Of a stretch of DNA of 64,000 nucleotides, positions 1-8,145 are shown in pieces. Made by a program: the position numbers and the translations under genes. A model generated the notes under the pieces. It ran no database searches, was not told the DNA's origin, and saw only the letters and a program-made list of their open reading frames with translations. Every line of letters begins with the position of its first letter. Position 1 is the first letter of the stretch. Source of the DNA: Collimonas arenae (GTDB lineage: Bacteria; Pseudomonadota; Gammaproteobacteria; Burkholderiales; Burkholderiaceae_D); assembly GCF_001584165.1 (NCBI RefSeq), contig NZ_CP013233.1, positions 1,612,001 to 1,676,000 of the forward strand, given 5' to 3'.

Positions 1-768
1 GATACTTACTCGCAGGCTGCCGGCGCAGCCGCCGCGCTGACCAAGATGGGACAGAAATCCTGGTACTTCGTAACCGTCGACTACGCCTTTGGTCAATCGC
101 TGGAAAAGGATGCCGGCGATATGGTCAAGAGCCTCGGCGGCACCGTGGTCGGCTCGGTTCGCCATCCCTTGAACGCCAGCGACTTCTCGTCCTTCCTGCT
201 GCAAGCCCAGAGCTCGAAGGCGCAAGTGATCGGTCTGGCGGATGGTGGCCAGGATACGGTCAATGCGATCAAGGCGGCGCGCTCGTTCGGCGTCGGTACC
301 AAGAACCAGCGTCTGGCGGCGTTGCTGGTGTTCCTGTCAGACGTCCATGCGCTGGGTCTCAACGATGCCCAAGGCCTGATCTATACCGACGGCTTTTACT
401 GGGATTTTGATAACGACACACGCACTTTCTCCAAACGTTTCGAAGCGCTCAACAAAGGCAACAAACCGACCATGGTGCATGCCGGCGTGTACTCCAGCGT
501 CTACCACTACCTGAAGGCGGCGGCGGCCACTAAATCCCACGATTGGAAAGTGGTCACGCAAAAAATGCGCGAGATTCCGATTCACGATGCCGTGATGCGT
601 AACGCATCGATCCGTCCTGATGGCCGGGTGATCCACGACATGTATCTGTATCAGGTGAAAACACCAGCCGAATCGAAAGCGCCGTGGGATTACCTGAAGC
701 TGCTGTCGACGATTCCGGCGCAGCAAGCCTTTAAGCCAATGGACGCTTCTTGTTCGTTGACTAAGTAA
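1..768 (+). CDS. ABC transporter periplasmic substrate-binding protein (branched-chain amino acid type), 5' truncated
   Basis: The window opens inside this gene: the frame is open from base 1 and 255 residues of the C-terminal part are visible. The sequence has the type-1 periplasmic-binding-protein (LivJ/LivK, Peripla_BP_6) pattern: an alternating Rossmann-like lobe (GQKSWYFVTVDYAFGQSLEKDA), the LLQAQSSKAQVIGLADGG segment, and a long C-terminal stretch ending in a Cys-containing tail (DASCSLTK). Such proteins capture branched-chain amino acids, amides or aromatic acids for an ABC importer. It lies 92 bp upstream of mmsA on the same strand, so the ligand may be a compound degraded to methylmalonate semialdehyde (for example valine), but this is inference from context. 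The real start and signal peptide are outside the window. No permease or ATPase gene is visible on this side. Confidence 0.85.
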   Translation, partial: DTYSQAAGAAAALTKMGQKSWYFVTVDYAFGQSLEKDAGDMVKSLGGTVVGSVRHPLNASDFSSFLLQAQSSKAQVIGLADGGQDTVNAIKAARSFGVGTKNQRLAALLVFLSDVHALGLNDAQGLIYTDGFYWDFDNDTRTFSKRFEALNKGNKPTMVHAGVYSSVYHYLKAAAATKSHDWKVVTQKMREIPIHDAVMRNASIRPDGRVIHDMYLYQVKTPAESKAPWDYLKLLSTIPAQQAFKPMDASCSLTK

Positions 769-774
769 TGCCGG

Positions 775-822
775 CGGTGCCGGGCGCTGCGTGGCGCGTC
801 GTGCAGGCACCGTCGTTTTTTT
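775..822 (+). terminator. Probable Rho-independent terminator after the binding-protein gene
   Basis: A seven-base stem CGGTGCC (775-781) pairs with GGCACCG (806-812), with a GC-rich, partly self-complementary loop, and is followed by a run of seven T within bases 816-822. It starts just past the stop codon at 768. The loop is long, so strength is uncertain; partial read-through into mmsA is possible. Confidence 0.5.
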
Positions 823-860
823 AACGATTCTTAATTGTTTTTCTGTTCGAGGAAGTCATC

Positions 861-2369
861 ATGTCAGTTACCAATATCCCAAATGTTCCGCTGTATATCG
901 GCGGCAAAGCGGTCCAGTCGACCAGCACCGAATGGCGCGATGTCCTGAATCCGGCAACCCAGGAGGTGGTGGCGCGTGTGCCGTTCGCCACCAAGGCGGA
1001 AGTCGACCTTGCGGTAGCCAACGCCAAGGAAACTTTCCGCACCTGGCGTAATACTTCGCTGGCGCAACGCATGCGCATCATGCTCAAGTTCCAGCAACTT
1101 CTGCGTGAGAACATTGCGCCGCTGGCCGAACTGATTACACGCGAACACGGCAAGACCCTGCCGGATGCTGAAGGTGAAGTGATGCGCGGCCTGGAAGTGG
1201 TTGAGCATGCCTGCTCGATCACCTCGCTGCAACTGGGCGAACTGGCCGAAAATGCCGCTACCGGAGTCGACGTCTACACTATCAACCAGCCGCTCGGTGT
1301 GGGCGCCGGCATTACTGCGTTCAACTTCCCGGTGATGCTGCCTTGCTTCATGTTCCCGGTTGCGGTCGCTTGCGGCAATACCTTCATCCTCAAGCCGTCC
1401 GAGCAGGATCCGTCATCCTCGCTGTTCCTGGTTGAACTGGCGCAGCAGGCCGGTTTGCCGCCAGGCGTGCTGAACGTGGTGCATGGCGGCCCGGAAGTCG
1501 CCAACATGCTGTGCGATCATCCTGATATCAAGGCGATTTCGTTCATCGGCTCGACCCATGTCGGCACGCATATCTATCGCCGCGCTGGCGAATCGGGTAA
1601 GCGCGCGCAGTGCATGATGGGCGCGAAGAACCATTGCATCGTGCTGCCGGACGCCAACAAGGACCAGGCCATCAACAATTTGCTGGGTGCGGCCTTCGGC
1701 GCTGCCGGTCAGCGTTGCATGGCGAATTCGATGGTGCTGCTGGTTGGCAAGGCACGCTCCTGGCTGCCGGAAATCGTCGAGCGTTCGCGCGGCCTGAAAA
1801 TCGGTCCTGGCAGCGATCGCAAAGCCGACCTCGGACCGATGGTGTCGAAAGCCGCCAAGGCGCGTACCGAGCGTCTGATCGGATCGGGTGTGGAGCAGGG
1901 CGCGCAATTGCTGCTGGATGGCCGCAATTGCCAGGTCGATGGTTATCCAGATGGGAATTTTGTCGGGCCGACGATTTTCTCTGGCGTGACTGCCGAGATG
2001 GATATTTATACACAAGAGATTTTCGGGCCGGCGATGTGCGTGGTCGAGCTGGAAACGCTGGATGAGGCAATCGCCTTTATCAACGCCAATCCGAACGGCA
2101 ACGGCACTTCCATTTTCACTTCGTCGGGCTGGTCTGCACGCAAGTTCCAGAACGAAATCGATGTCGGCCAAGTCGGCATCAACGTGCCGATTCCGGTGCC
2201 GGTGGCGTACTTTAGCTTCACCGGCTCGCGTGCCTCGAAACTGGGTGACCTCGGCCCGAACGGCAAGCAGGCTGTGCAGTTCTGGACTCAGACCAAGACC
2301 GTGACCGCACGCTGGTTTGCACCGGATGACGACGGCGGCGTGATCAACACGACGATTTCGATGAAGTGA
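861..2369 (+). CDS. mmsA: CoA-acylating methylmalonate-semialdehyde dehydrogenase
   Basis: 502 residues, the usual length of MmsA. It oxidises methylmalonate (and malonate) semialdehyde to propionyl-CoA (or acetyl-CoA) with NAD and CoA, in valine and inositol catabolism in the cytosol. The aldehyde dehydrogenase fold is intact: FNFPVMLP near residue 154, LKPSEQDP near 177, FIGSTHVG near 228 and the catalytic Cys286 in GQRCMANS. The GQRCMA context, rather than GQxCxx of ordinary aldehyde dehydrogenases, is characteristic of the CoA-dependent MmsA group. The ATG at 861 has an AGGAAG ribosome-binding site about 8 bases upstream. mmsB follows after 30 bp, so the two form an mmsAB operon. Confidence 0.96.
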   Translation: MSVTNIPNVPLYIGGKAVQSTSTEWRDVLNPATQEVVARVPFATKAEVDLAVANAKETFRTWRNTSLAQRMRIMLKFQQLLRENIAPLAELITREHGKTLPDAEGEVMRGLEVVEHACSITSLQLGELAENAATGVDVYTINQPLGVGAGITAFNFPVMLPCFMFPVAVACGNTFILKPSEQDPSSSLFLVELAQQAGLPPGVLNVVHGGPEVANMLCDHPDIKAISFIGSTHVGTHIYRRAGESGKRAQCMMGAKNHCIVLPDANKDQAINNLLGAAFGAAGQRCMANSMVLLVGKARSWLPEIVERSRGLKIGPGSDRKADLGPMVSKAAKARTERLIGSGVEQGAQLLLDGRNCQVDGYPDGNFVGPTIFSGVTAEMDIYTQEIFGPAMCVVELETLDEAIAFINANPNGNGTSIFTSSGWSARKFQNEIDVGQVGINVPIPVPVAYFSFTGSRASKLGDLGPNGKQAVQFWTQTKTVTARWFAPDDDGGVINTTISMK

Positions 2370-2399
2370 TTGGGCAATGCCACATGAGGAGGGTTTCAC

Positions 2400-3293
2400 A
2401 TGAGTAGCGACATCGTTTTTATCGGCCTCGGCCACATGGGTTTGCCGATGGCGCTGAACCTGGTCAAGGCTGGCTGTCAAGTCAGCGGCCATGACCTGGT
2501 GGCGGCCAGCGTTGAACAGTTCGCGGCCGGTGGTGGCAGCACCGGCCAGGATCTGGCGGCTGCGCTAGGGGCGGCCAAGGTCATCATCACGATGCTGCCG
2601 GCCAGCCGCCATGTTGAAGGCGCTTATCTGGGCGCCAGCGGCATCCTGGCGCAGGCAGCGCCGGGCGCCTTGCTGATCGACTGCTCGACCATCGCTCCCG
2701 ATGCTGCCCGCAAGGTGGCCGCGGCAGCGCGTGAGAAAGGTTTCACGATGCTTGATGCGCCAGTGTCGGGCGGCACCGCCGGCGCTGCAGCCGGTACGCT
2801 GACTTTCATGGTGGGCGGATCGGATGAAGGTTTTGCTCTGGCCAAGCCTTACCTGGAAAAGATGGGCAAGGCGATCTTCCATGCCGGCGGCAATGGCAGC
2901 GGCCAGACTGTCAAGGTGTGCAACAACATGCTGTTGGGGATTTTGATGATCGGCACCTCCGAAGCGATCCGGCTGGGCATGGCGAACGGCATGGATCCGA
3001 AGGTGCTGTCGGAAATCATGGTCAAGAGTTCCGGCCGTAACTGGGCGTTGGAAGTGTATAACCCTTGCCCCGGTGTGATGGAAAATGCGCCGGCGTCGAA
3101 GGGCTACAGCGGCGGTTTCGGCGTCGATCTGATGTTGAAGGATCTGGGGCTGGCGGTGGAAAATTCTCTGTCGACCGGCAGCAGCGTTCCGCTCGGAGCG
3201 CTGGCGCGCAATCTGTACGACATTCACAGCAAGAGTGGCGCCGGCGGACTGGATTTCTCCAGCATTTTCAAGATGCTGGCCAAGGCCGAGTGA
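2400..3293 (+). CDS. mmsB: 3-hydroxyisobutyrate dehydrogenase
   Basis: 297 residues, standard family length. It converts 3-hydroxyisobutyrate to methylmalonate semialdehyde with NAD, the step directly before MmsA in valine breakdown. The N-terminal Rossmann motif is GLGHMG (residues 9-14), the substrate-binding signature DAPVSGGTAGAAAGTLT begins at about residue 119, and the catalytic lysine of the beta-hydroxyacid dehydrogenase family is K172 in GSGQTVKVCNN. The start is fixed by an AGGAGGG ribosome-binding site 6 bases before the ATG. It shares an operon with mmsA and ends before a strong hairpin. Confidence 0.95.
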   Translation: MSSDIVFIGLGHMGLPMALNLVKAGCQVSGHDLVAASVEQFAAGGGSTGQDLAAALGAAKVIITMLPASRHVEGAYLGASGILAQAAPGALLIDCSTIAPDAARKVAAAAREKGFTMLDAPVSGGTAGAAAGTLTFMVGGSDEGFALAKPYLEKMGKAIFHAGGNGSGQTVKVCNNMLLGILMIGTSEAIRLGMANGMDPKVLSEIMVKSSGRNWALEVYNPCPGVMENAPASKGYSGGFGVDLMLKDLGLAVENSLSTGSSVPLGALARNLYDIHSKSGAGGLDFSSIFKMLAKAE

Positions 3294-3323
3294 GTAGCCA
3301 AAGTTTGATGTCTTGAACTGTGC

Positions 3324-3376
3324 GGGCGCTGCGCCCTTGTCTTGTGCGATCACAAGGGCAGGGCGCAGCGCCCTTT
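3324..3376. terminator. Bidirectional hairpin terminator between mmsB and the aspartoacylase-like gene
   Basis: GGGCGCTGCGCCCTTGT (3324-3340) pairs with ACAAGGGC...GGGCGCAGCGCCC (3352-3372), with a small bulge, followed by TTTT. It sits between two convergent genes, so it probably ends both transcripts. Confidence 0.75.
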
Positions 3377-3379
3377 TCA

Positions 3380-4366
3380 TTACCAGTTGTTCAGTACGCG
3401 AGCCAAACGCATGACGGTGACGCCAGGGCCGAGATGGCGTAGCGATGGCATGATGATCACGCAGTCGTCGTACGGCGTGACAATCTCCTTGTCGCCATCG
3501 TGTGCGATGACGGTGCCGGCGCGTGCAATCAATTCCAATCCGCGAAAATCCTGCATGAACTCGAAATCCATTGTGTCTGCAATGACCGGCTGCGTCACCT
3601 CGAAGACATGCTGTGCCGAAAGCGTGGCGCGCTGCATGAAATCGGTGACATCAACTGCCGCGACCACACCGGTCTGGACCAGGAAGCGGGACGCGGCATC
3701 CAGCGCGACGTCCTTGCTGCGAATTGAAAAATGTTGCCCGGTCTCGATCAGCAAGGCATTCTTCGGGCTGGCCGGATCGCCGAAGGCGTCGTAGTCGCGC
3801 AGCCGCTTGCCGTTTGCGTGGCCGGCATCGACGATCACGTGTTCAGGCACGCCAATGTCTATTGCAAAACGGATGCCTTTTTCCAGCGGGCCACTGAGCA
3901 TCAGCGGCGGCGCCTCTTCGTGCATGGAGTGCAGGTCAAGCAGGAAATCCACGCTGTCGATGATCGGCCGCAGCGCTCGCGCCCGGCGCAATTCCTGCGA
4001 GTCATCGCAGCCGTCAAGCCTCTCCGCAGACCAGACCCGGTTCATGTCTTCATCAATGAAACGCGATGCATCCGGAGCGCGGCTATCGAAGCGATGGTAG
4101 GCCTCGACGTTGCCGAAGCCGAGCGTAAGGCGCCCTTTGAGCGGGCGCAATCCCGCGCGCAGCAGCTTGTCTACGGTGATGGCGCCGCTGACTTCATTGC
4201 CGTGGGTAAGCGCCAGGATCATGGCATGCGGACCGGCTACGCCGCTGTCGAATGTGTGGATGTAATCGACGCCGGTGTTGCCGACTTGCCATTCGGCGAT
4301 ATTGGGGAAAGCTACTTCGATCGGATAGTCATGCAGCTTTGCACGAATCTGTTCCAAGGTTTGCAT
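3380..4366 (-). CDS. Succinylglutamate desuccinylase/aspartoacylase family zinc hydrolase
   Basis: 328 residues from the ATG at 4366, which has an AGGAG ribosome-binding site 9 bases upstream; the frame stays open to 4393 but no such site supports that longer start. The family (PF04952, M14-like fold) removes acyl groups from N-acyl amino acids with a zinc ion. The zinc-binding motif is ALTHGNE (His55, Glu58), followed by DEDMNRVW near residue 104 and the third ligand in LLDLHSMHE (His145). It is longer than AspA and not clearly AstE, so the substrate is unknown. It is the distal gene of a group running LysR - MHS transporter - hydrolase, suggesting uptake followed by hydrolysis of an acylated amino acid or similar acid; that is inference. 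Confidence 0.85.
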   Translation of the reverse strand: MQTLEQIRAKLHDYPIEVAFPNIAEWQVGNTGVDYIHTFDSGVAGPHAMILALTHGNEVSGAITVDKLLRAGLRPLKGRLTLGFGNVEAYHRFDSRAPDASRFIDEDMNRVWSAERLDGCDDSQELRRARALRPIIDSVDFLLDLHSMHEEAPPLMLSGPLEKGIRFAIDIGVPEHVIVDAGHANGKRLRDYDAFGDPASPKNALLIETGQHFSIRSKDVALDAASRFLVQTGVVAAVDVTDFMQRATLSAQHVFEVTQPVIADTMDFEFMQDFRGLELIARAGTVIAHDGDKEIVTPYDDCVIIMPSLRHLGPGVTVMRLARVLNNW

Positions 4367-4466
4367 AAACGCTACTCCTGTTCGAAAAACCATGCTGCAT
4401 CACTCTGGACGAGCTGACCGGTATGGAAAATTGGAAGGGTTGAATGGGATGGCAATGTCGTGAGTG

Positions 4467-5783
4467 TCAGACCGGCCCACGTCGCGCCATGCGGCGACCT
4501 AGCGCGAGCACCGCGACAATGCTGATCAAGGCCGTGGCCATGACATAGAAACTTGGCGCCAGTTTGCTCTCGGTGAAGGCAATCATCCAGGTGACGATCA
4601 GCGGTGCAAAGCCGCCAAATAGCGTGACTGAGAAGTTATAGCTGAGGGCAAGTCCGGTGCCGCGGGTGCTGGTCGGGAAGATGTCCGACAGCATCGCCGG
4701 GATGGGACCCAGGCAAGCCGCGATCAATAAACCCACCAGGCTCTGGACCAGCATCAAAGTGCCGACTGTTGGCCAGGTCAGCAGCAGCAGGAACAGTGGA
4801 TAGGAGGTGCACGCTATCGTCAGCATGGCAATCGACAGCACGCGAAAACGTCCGTAGCGATCAGAGAGCGCGCCAAACACCGGCGCACTGATCATCAAGA
4901 CCACGCCGGTCACCATGGCACTGAGAAATGAAGAGGTTGCTGGAATATGCAATTGTTTTAATGCGTAGGTCGGCATGTACAGTTTGTGCACGTAGTTGAA
5001 CGCGGTGGCGCCAGAAACCACGCCTATGCCCAGCAGCAGATTGATGCGATCGCGTACCAGCACAACTTTCAACGGCGACTTTTCCGGTTTGGCTTTGGCA
5101 ATCTTCTTGAATTCCGGCGTTTCGTCGATTTGGCTGCGTATGTACAGGCCTACCGGTCCGATCAGCAAGCCGACGCCAAATGCCAGTCGCCAGCCCCAAT
5201 CGTCCAATTGATTTTCTGTCAGCGCATAGCTGAGAAGTGCACTGACGCCGGCCGCCAGTACGGTTGCCAGGCCTTGTGTCGACAATTGCCAGCTGGCGAA
5301 GAAGCCGCGCCGCTTGGCATCGGCGTGTTCGACCATGAATGCGGTTGCTGCGCCGAATTCACCACCTGTTGAGAAACCTTGCAGCATGCGCGCCACGATC
5401 ACGATCAACGGCGAAGCAAGGCCGATTTGCGCATAAGTCGGCGCAAAGGCGATCATCGCTGTGCCCAGCATCATGACGAAGATCGACACCGTCAGCGATG
5501 CCTTGCGTCCGGCCCGATCCGCATACGAGCCCAGGATAATGGCGCCAAGCGGACGCATGATGAAGGAAATCCCGAATGTACCGACGCTGAGCAGCAAGGA
5601 AGTGGTTTCGTCGGCGGCTGGAAAGAACAGCTTGCCGATCACCACCGCGAAATAGCCGTAGATCAGCAAATCATAGAATTCGAGTGCATTGCCGATACTG
5701 GCCGCACAGATTTCCTTCCAGGGATTATGCGATTTTTTGATCGGCAAGCTGCCGGCTTCCAGTGTTCGTGGTTGTGATGACAT
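4467..5783 (-). CDS. MFS transporter of the metabolite:H+ symporter (MHS) family
   Basis: 438 residues with about twelve hydrophobic segments. The N-terminal signature SIGNALEFYDLLIYGYFAVVIGKLFFP is the hallmark of the MHS family (ProP, KgtP, ShiA, citrate and dicarboxylate symporters), and the loop between segments 2 and 3 has the MFS motif GSYADRAGRK. It should import a small organic acid or betaine with protons across the inner membrane. The ATG has GGAG 8 bases upstream. The hydrolase gene follows after 100 bp and a LysR regulator precedes it by about 300 bp, all on the same strand. A large dyad at 5892-5923 lies in the region where its promoter must be. The exact substrate cannot be read from the sequence. 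Confidence 0.88.
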   Translation of the reverse strand: MSSQPRTLEAGSLPIKKSHNPWKEICAASIGNALEFYDLLIYGYFAVVIGKLFFPAADETTSLLLSVGTFGISFIMRPLGAIILGSYADRAGRKASLTVSIFVMMLGTAMIAFAPTYAQIGLASPLIVIVARMLQGFSTGGEFGAATAFMVEHADAKRRGFFASWQLSTQGLATVLAAGVSALLSYALTENQLDDWGWRLAFGVGLLIGPVGLYIRSQIDETPEFKKIAKAKPEKSPLKVVLVRDRINLLLGIGVVSGATAFNYVHKLYMPTYALKQLHIPATSSFLSAMVTGVVLMISAPVFGALSDRYGRFRVLSIAMLTIACTSYPLFLLLLTWPTVGTLMLVQSLVGLLIAACLGPIPAMLSDIFPTSTRGTGLALSYNFSVTLFGGFAPLIVTWMIAFTESKLAPSFYVMATALISIVAVLALGRRMARRGPV

Positions 5784-6084
5784 GCGATGGCTCCAGAATT
5801 GTTGTTATTGCATTTCATCAGTTGCAAAAGCATCCGATGAAAGCAAATTTTTTGATATCCCAAACTGCCTGATGGCGCGCTGAACGCTGATCCGCAAGTC
5901 ACATCTGCAGATGTGTTTTGCGGTGGATCCGGTCAGCAATTTTTGGAAATTTGAGGGAGTATAAGGAGCGCATGGCGACGTCAATTGCCGTTTCGGCACA
6001 GGCTTGTGCTTTTTTTGTGCGGTTTTTCGTTCTTCTTGTATGCGAGGTGCGACGCCTGGCATCAGCGGCGTCGTGCACCGGCGC
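5784..6084. other. Intergenic region between LysR and MHS transporter genes
   Basis: About 300 bp without a credible gene. Apart from the dyad at 5892-5923 I see no repeat or terminator. It must contain the promoter of the transporter-hydrolase pair. Confidence 0.6.
5892..5923. promoter_or_regulatory. 32-bp near-perfect dyad upstream of the MHS transporter
   Basis: The perfect 16-bp palindrome CACATCTGCAGATGTG (5900-5915) is flanked by CCGCAA (5892-5897) and TTGCGG (5918-5923), which also pair; only the two bases between core and flank differ. That is 14 of 16 base pairs symmetric. It lies about 110 bp upstream of the transporter start, between LysR and the transporter. On neither strand is it followed by a T run, so it is more likely an operator than a terminator. 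Binding by the adjacent LysR protein is a guess. Confidence 0.5.
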
Positions 6085-6999
6085 TCAATTGTCGTCGATG
6101 GCGTCGGACGAAACACCGTCCCAGATCGCTTTGACCAAGGCATTGCTATTGCCCCGCATGCGATACAGGGAGATGTCGAAACCGACACGCATGTCGGCAT
6201 CGCCCACCAACAGCAGATTGCCTTGCTTCAAATCCTCTTGCACCAAGCTCTGTGGCAGCCATGCCAGACCGGCGCCGCGCTTGGCCATTTCCAGGATCGA
6301 TTCGTAGGAGTCGGCCTGGTAAACCATGTGTAGCGACAGTTTTTGTGGCAAGCCGGCCAGATGTTTGGCGAGCACGCCGCGCAGCGTCAGCGACTGGGAA
6401 AAACCCAGCCAGGGAATAGGCGTTGCCGGATTGGTGGCAGGCAAACGGAATTTGGGGCGTCCCTTAGCATCCGCTGCGCAGACAGGCAACAGCATCTCGC
6501 GCGCCAGCGTGACGGATTCGTAGCGTTGAGGGTCAATCAGCAAGCGCGTACTCGGACTGGAATAAATCACCAGCAGATCGACATCGCCGCTAGCGAGGCG
6601 CAAGATGACCTCTTGCGCGCCGCCGGTGCTGACCGAGACTGGAAAGGGGCCAAAACGCTGGTTGATCGTTTCGTACCAGCCCGGGAAAAATGTGCGCGCC
6701 AGTGTGCGGCCGGTAGCGATACGCAAGGTCTCGCCTGAATTCTGCACGGTGTCCTGCAGTTGCGCCCGGACCGCATGCAAGACATCGATCGTATGCGATG
6801 CCGCATCGAGGAACAGCAAGCCGGCCGGCGTCAAGGATACTGGTTGCGTACGTGCCACCAGTTCCGCACCCACCCATTGCTCCAGCGCATGGATACGGCG
6901 TCCAAAGGCCGGGTGGGTGACAAAGCGGTTTTCGGCCGCACGAGAAAAGCTGCGTGTCCGCGCCAACTCGACAAAATCTTCAAGCCAGGTCAATTGCAT
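6085..6999 (-). CDS. LysR family transcriptional regulator
   Basis: 304 residues from the ATG at 6999; the longer open frame upstream has composition unlike a LysR protein and overlaps the preceding gene. The N-terminal helix-turn-helix is clear: MQLTWLEDFVELARTRSFSRAAENRFVTHPAFGRRIHALEQWVGAELVAR, then the periplasmic-binding-protein-like effector domain to the end. The recognition helix reads THPAFGRRIHALE, with PAFGRRI instead of the common SAVSRQI. It stands 10 bp after the Cdd1-like gene and upstream of the MHS transporter and hydrolase, all minus strand, and probably regulates them. The inducer is unknown. Confidence 0.9.
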   Translation of the reverse strand: MQLTWLEDFVELARTRSFSRAAENRFVTHPAFGRRIHALEQWVGAELVARTQPVSLTPAGLLFLDAASHTIDVLHAVRAQLQDTVQNSGETLRIATGRTLARTFFPGWYETINQRFGPFPVSVSTGGAQEVILRLASGDVDLLVIYSSPSTRLLIDPQRYESVTLAREMLLPVCAADAKGRPKFRLPATNPATPIPWLGFSQSLTLRGVLAKHLAGLPQKLSLHMVYQADSYESILEMAKRGAGLAWLPQSLVQEDLKQGNLLLVGDADMRVGFDISLYRMRGNSNALVKAIWDGVSSDAIDDN

Positions 7000-7009
7000 G
7001 TTTGCCCTT

Positions 7010-7309
7010 TTACCCCGACTTGAGCAGGCGCTTGCGCTCGGCCGTGTAAGACCACCACGGCAGCGGTTCGGCACCCTCCATGTAGCGTACCGCCGACATG
7101 AACACATCGATCACGCACGGATCATGGCGGGCGCCGGTTTTTGCGCAAAGCGTTTCATACATCTGCAGCGGCGATTTGCCGACCAATTGATCCGGGCGTT
7201 CAATGCCAATGCAACGTAGGTCAGCGGCGCCGGCCTTGCCGATGTTCGGCAAGTCTTCCAGCTTTACCACTGCGCTTCTTTCCAGATAAGTGGGCATCGA
7301 TGATTCCAT
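7010..7309 (-). CDS. Helix-hairpin-helix protein of the Cdd1/pathogenicity-locus family
   Basis: 99 residues. The sequence LEDLPNIGKAGAADLRCIGIERPDQLVGKSPLQMYETLCAKTGARHDPCVIDVFMSAVRYMEG is typical of the small Cdd1 (PF11731) family, sometimes labelled mitomycin-resistance or pathogenicity-locus protein. The LPNIGKAGAADL part is a helix-hairpin-helix, as in DNA-binding or TfoX-like proteins. Conserved features are the PW-W near the C-terminus (LPWWSYTAERK) and Cys residues at ETLCAKTG and HDPCV. Function in the cell is not established. The start may be Met1 or Met5; neither has a good ribosome-binding site. It runs 10 bp into the LysR gene and may be co-transcribed with it. Confidence 0.8.
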   Translation of the reverse strand: MESSMPTYLERSAVVKLEDLPNIGKAGAADLRCIGIERPDQLVGKSPLQMYETLCAKTGARHDPCVIDVFMSAVRYMEGAEPLPWWSYTAERKRLLKSG

Positions 7310-7401
7310 CGTGAGGGCAGAACAGGCCTACATTGTGACACCGCTGACGGATGTTGTGCCGCAGAGTGAAGCTCCGGTATAAGCATATGCAAGAAAATTT
7401 G

Positions 7402-7436
7402 TTGACGTAACTTTCTGTATGGAATATAAATACAGT
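7402..7436 (+). promoter_or_regulatory. Sigma-70 promoter overlapped by an inverted-repeat operator, Rrf2 gene
   Basis: TTGACG (7402-7407) and TATAAA (7425-7430) are separated by exactly 17 bp. The inverted repeat CTGTA-N11-TACAG (7415-7435) covers the -10 element. The same repeat with the same spacing recurs at 7896-7916 and 7981-8001 upstream of the MFS gene. Transcription would start about 7 bases after the -10 element, at or next to the ATG at 7437. Confidence 0.75.
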
Positions 7437-7874
7437 ATGAAATCGAGTCGATTCGCAGTAGCCACACATATCCTTGTGAGCGTCGAGTACGCGACCAGGT
7501 GCGGTGAAGTGTTTCAGCCTTCGACGGCGATTGCTGCCAGTGTCAATACCAATCCGGTTTTCGTACGCGAGTTGTTACGCAAGTTAAGCAAGGCCAAGCT
7601 GGTGCTGACCAAGGAAGGCAAGGGCGGTGGCGCGCAACTGGCGCGGCCTGCAAGTGCAATCGGCCTGGATGAAATCTACCGGGCGGTGGAAGAGGGGCCT
7701 TTGTTGAAACACAACACGCGCTCGAAAGATCCGTGTTGTCCGGTCAGTTGCAGCATGAACATGGTGCTTGATCCTGTGGTCTCGGAAGTCGAGGATGCGA
7801 TGTTGGCGATCCTCAAGGAGCGCAAGCTGTCCGAGCTGGTGAATCAGATTGGCTACAAGAGCAAGAGCGCATAA
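7437..7874 (+). CDS. Rrf2 family transcriptional regulator
   Basis: 145 residues from the ATG at 7437. The winged-helix of the Rrf2 family is evident: SSRFAVATHILVSVEYA, then a recognition region AIAASVNTNPVFVRELLRKLSKAKLVLTKEGKGGGAQLARP. In place of the IscR/NsrR three-cysteine cluster motif it has Cys100, Cys101 and Cys105 (KDPCCPVSC) plus Cys22, so redox or metal sensing is possible but unproved; YwnA-like members also occur. An in-frame ATG at 7419 lies inside the promoter and cannot be used if that promoter is right. No Shine-Dalgarno precedes 7437, so the message may be leaderless. Likely represses itself and the MFS gene that follows, through shared operators. Confidence 0.88.
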   Translation: MKSSRFAVATHILVSVEYATRCGEVFQPSTAIAASVNTNPVFVRELLRKLSKAKLVLTKEGKGGGAQLARPASAIGLDEIYRAVEEGPLLKHNTRSKDPCCPVSCSMNMVLDPVVSEVEDAMLAILKERKLSELVNQIGYKSKSA

Positions 7875-7894
7875 CAGGCGTTTTTTTGTGAATA

Positions 7895-7917
7895 ACTGTA
7901 GGTAAAAAATATACAGT
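7895..7917 (+). promoter_or_regulatory. Rrf2-type operator, copy 2
   Basis: ACTGTA (7895-7900), an 11-base A-rich spacer, then TACAGT (7912-7917). Same arms and spacing as the site over the Rrf2 promoter. Located about 230 bp upstream of the MFS exporter start, just after the Rrf2 stop codon. Confidence 0.65.
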
Positions 7918-7979
7918 ATTATTGCCACTATCAGTGATGGGGGAGCGGGATCGTTTTCGATCTTATTTTTATCTGCTTA

Positions 7980-8002
7980 ACTGTAGTTAAAAATAATACA
8001 GT
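7980..8002 (+). promoter_or_regulatory. Rrf2-type operator, copy 3
   Basis: ACTGTA (7980-7985), 11-base spacer GTTAAAAATAA, TACAGT (7997-8002). It lies 85 bp (about eight helical turns) after copy 2, which would put both on the same DNA face, and 144 bp upstream of the MFS start. Confidence 0.65.
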
Positions 8003-8145
8003 TTTGATTTTGGTGGGATCAAGGGCATGCCGATGAGGGGGTATTTCTAGGTTGGCGCCTGATTCAATTGGTTTGGTCCGGGACTTGCAAAATCACGCAA
8101 ATTCAAATTCACGCATATTTACATAGATACAAGAGGGAGCATTAA

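Noticed and set aside
1413..2492. Long minus-strand frame across mmsA (359 codons)
   Set aside because: Anti-sense shadow of the well-supported mmsA gene, His/Arg-rich composition as expected from the complementary frame.
7414..7436. LexA box over the Rrf2 promoter (CTGTAT...ATACAG)
   Set aside because: The spacing between CTGT and ACAG is 13, not the 8 bases that LexA needs, and the same spacing recurs at two further sites, which indicates a different regulator.
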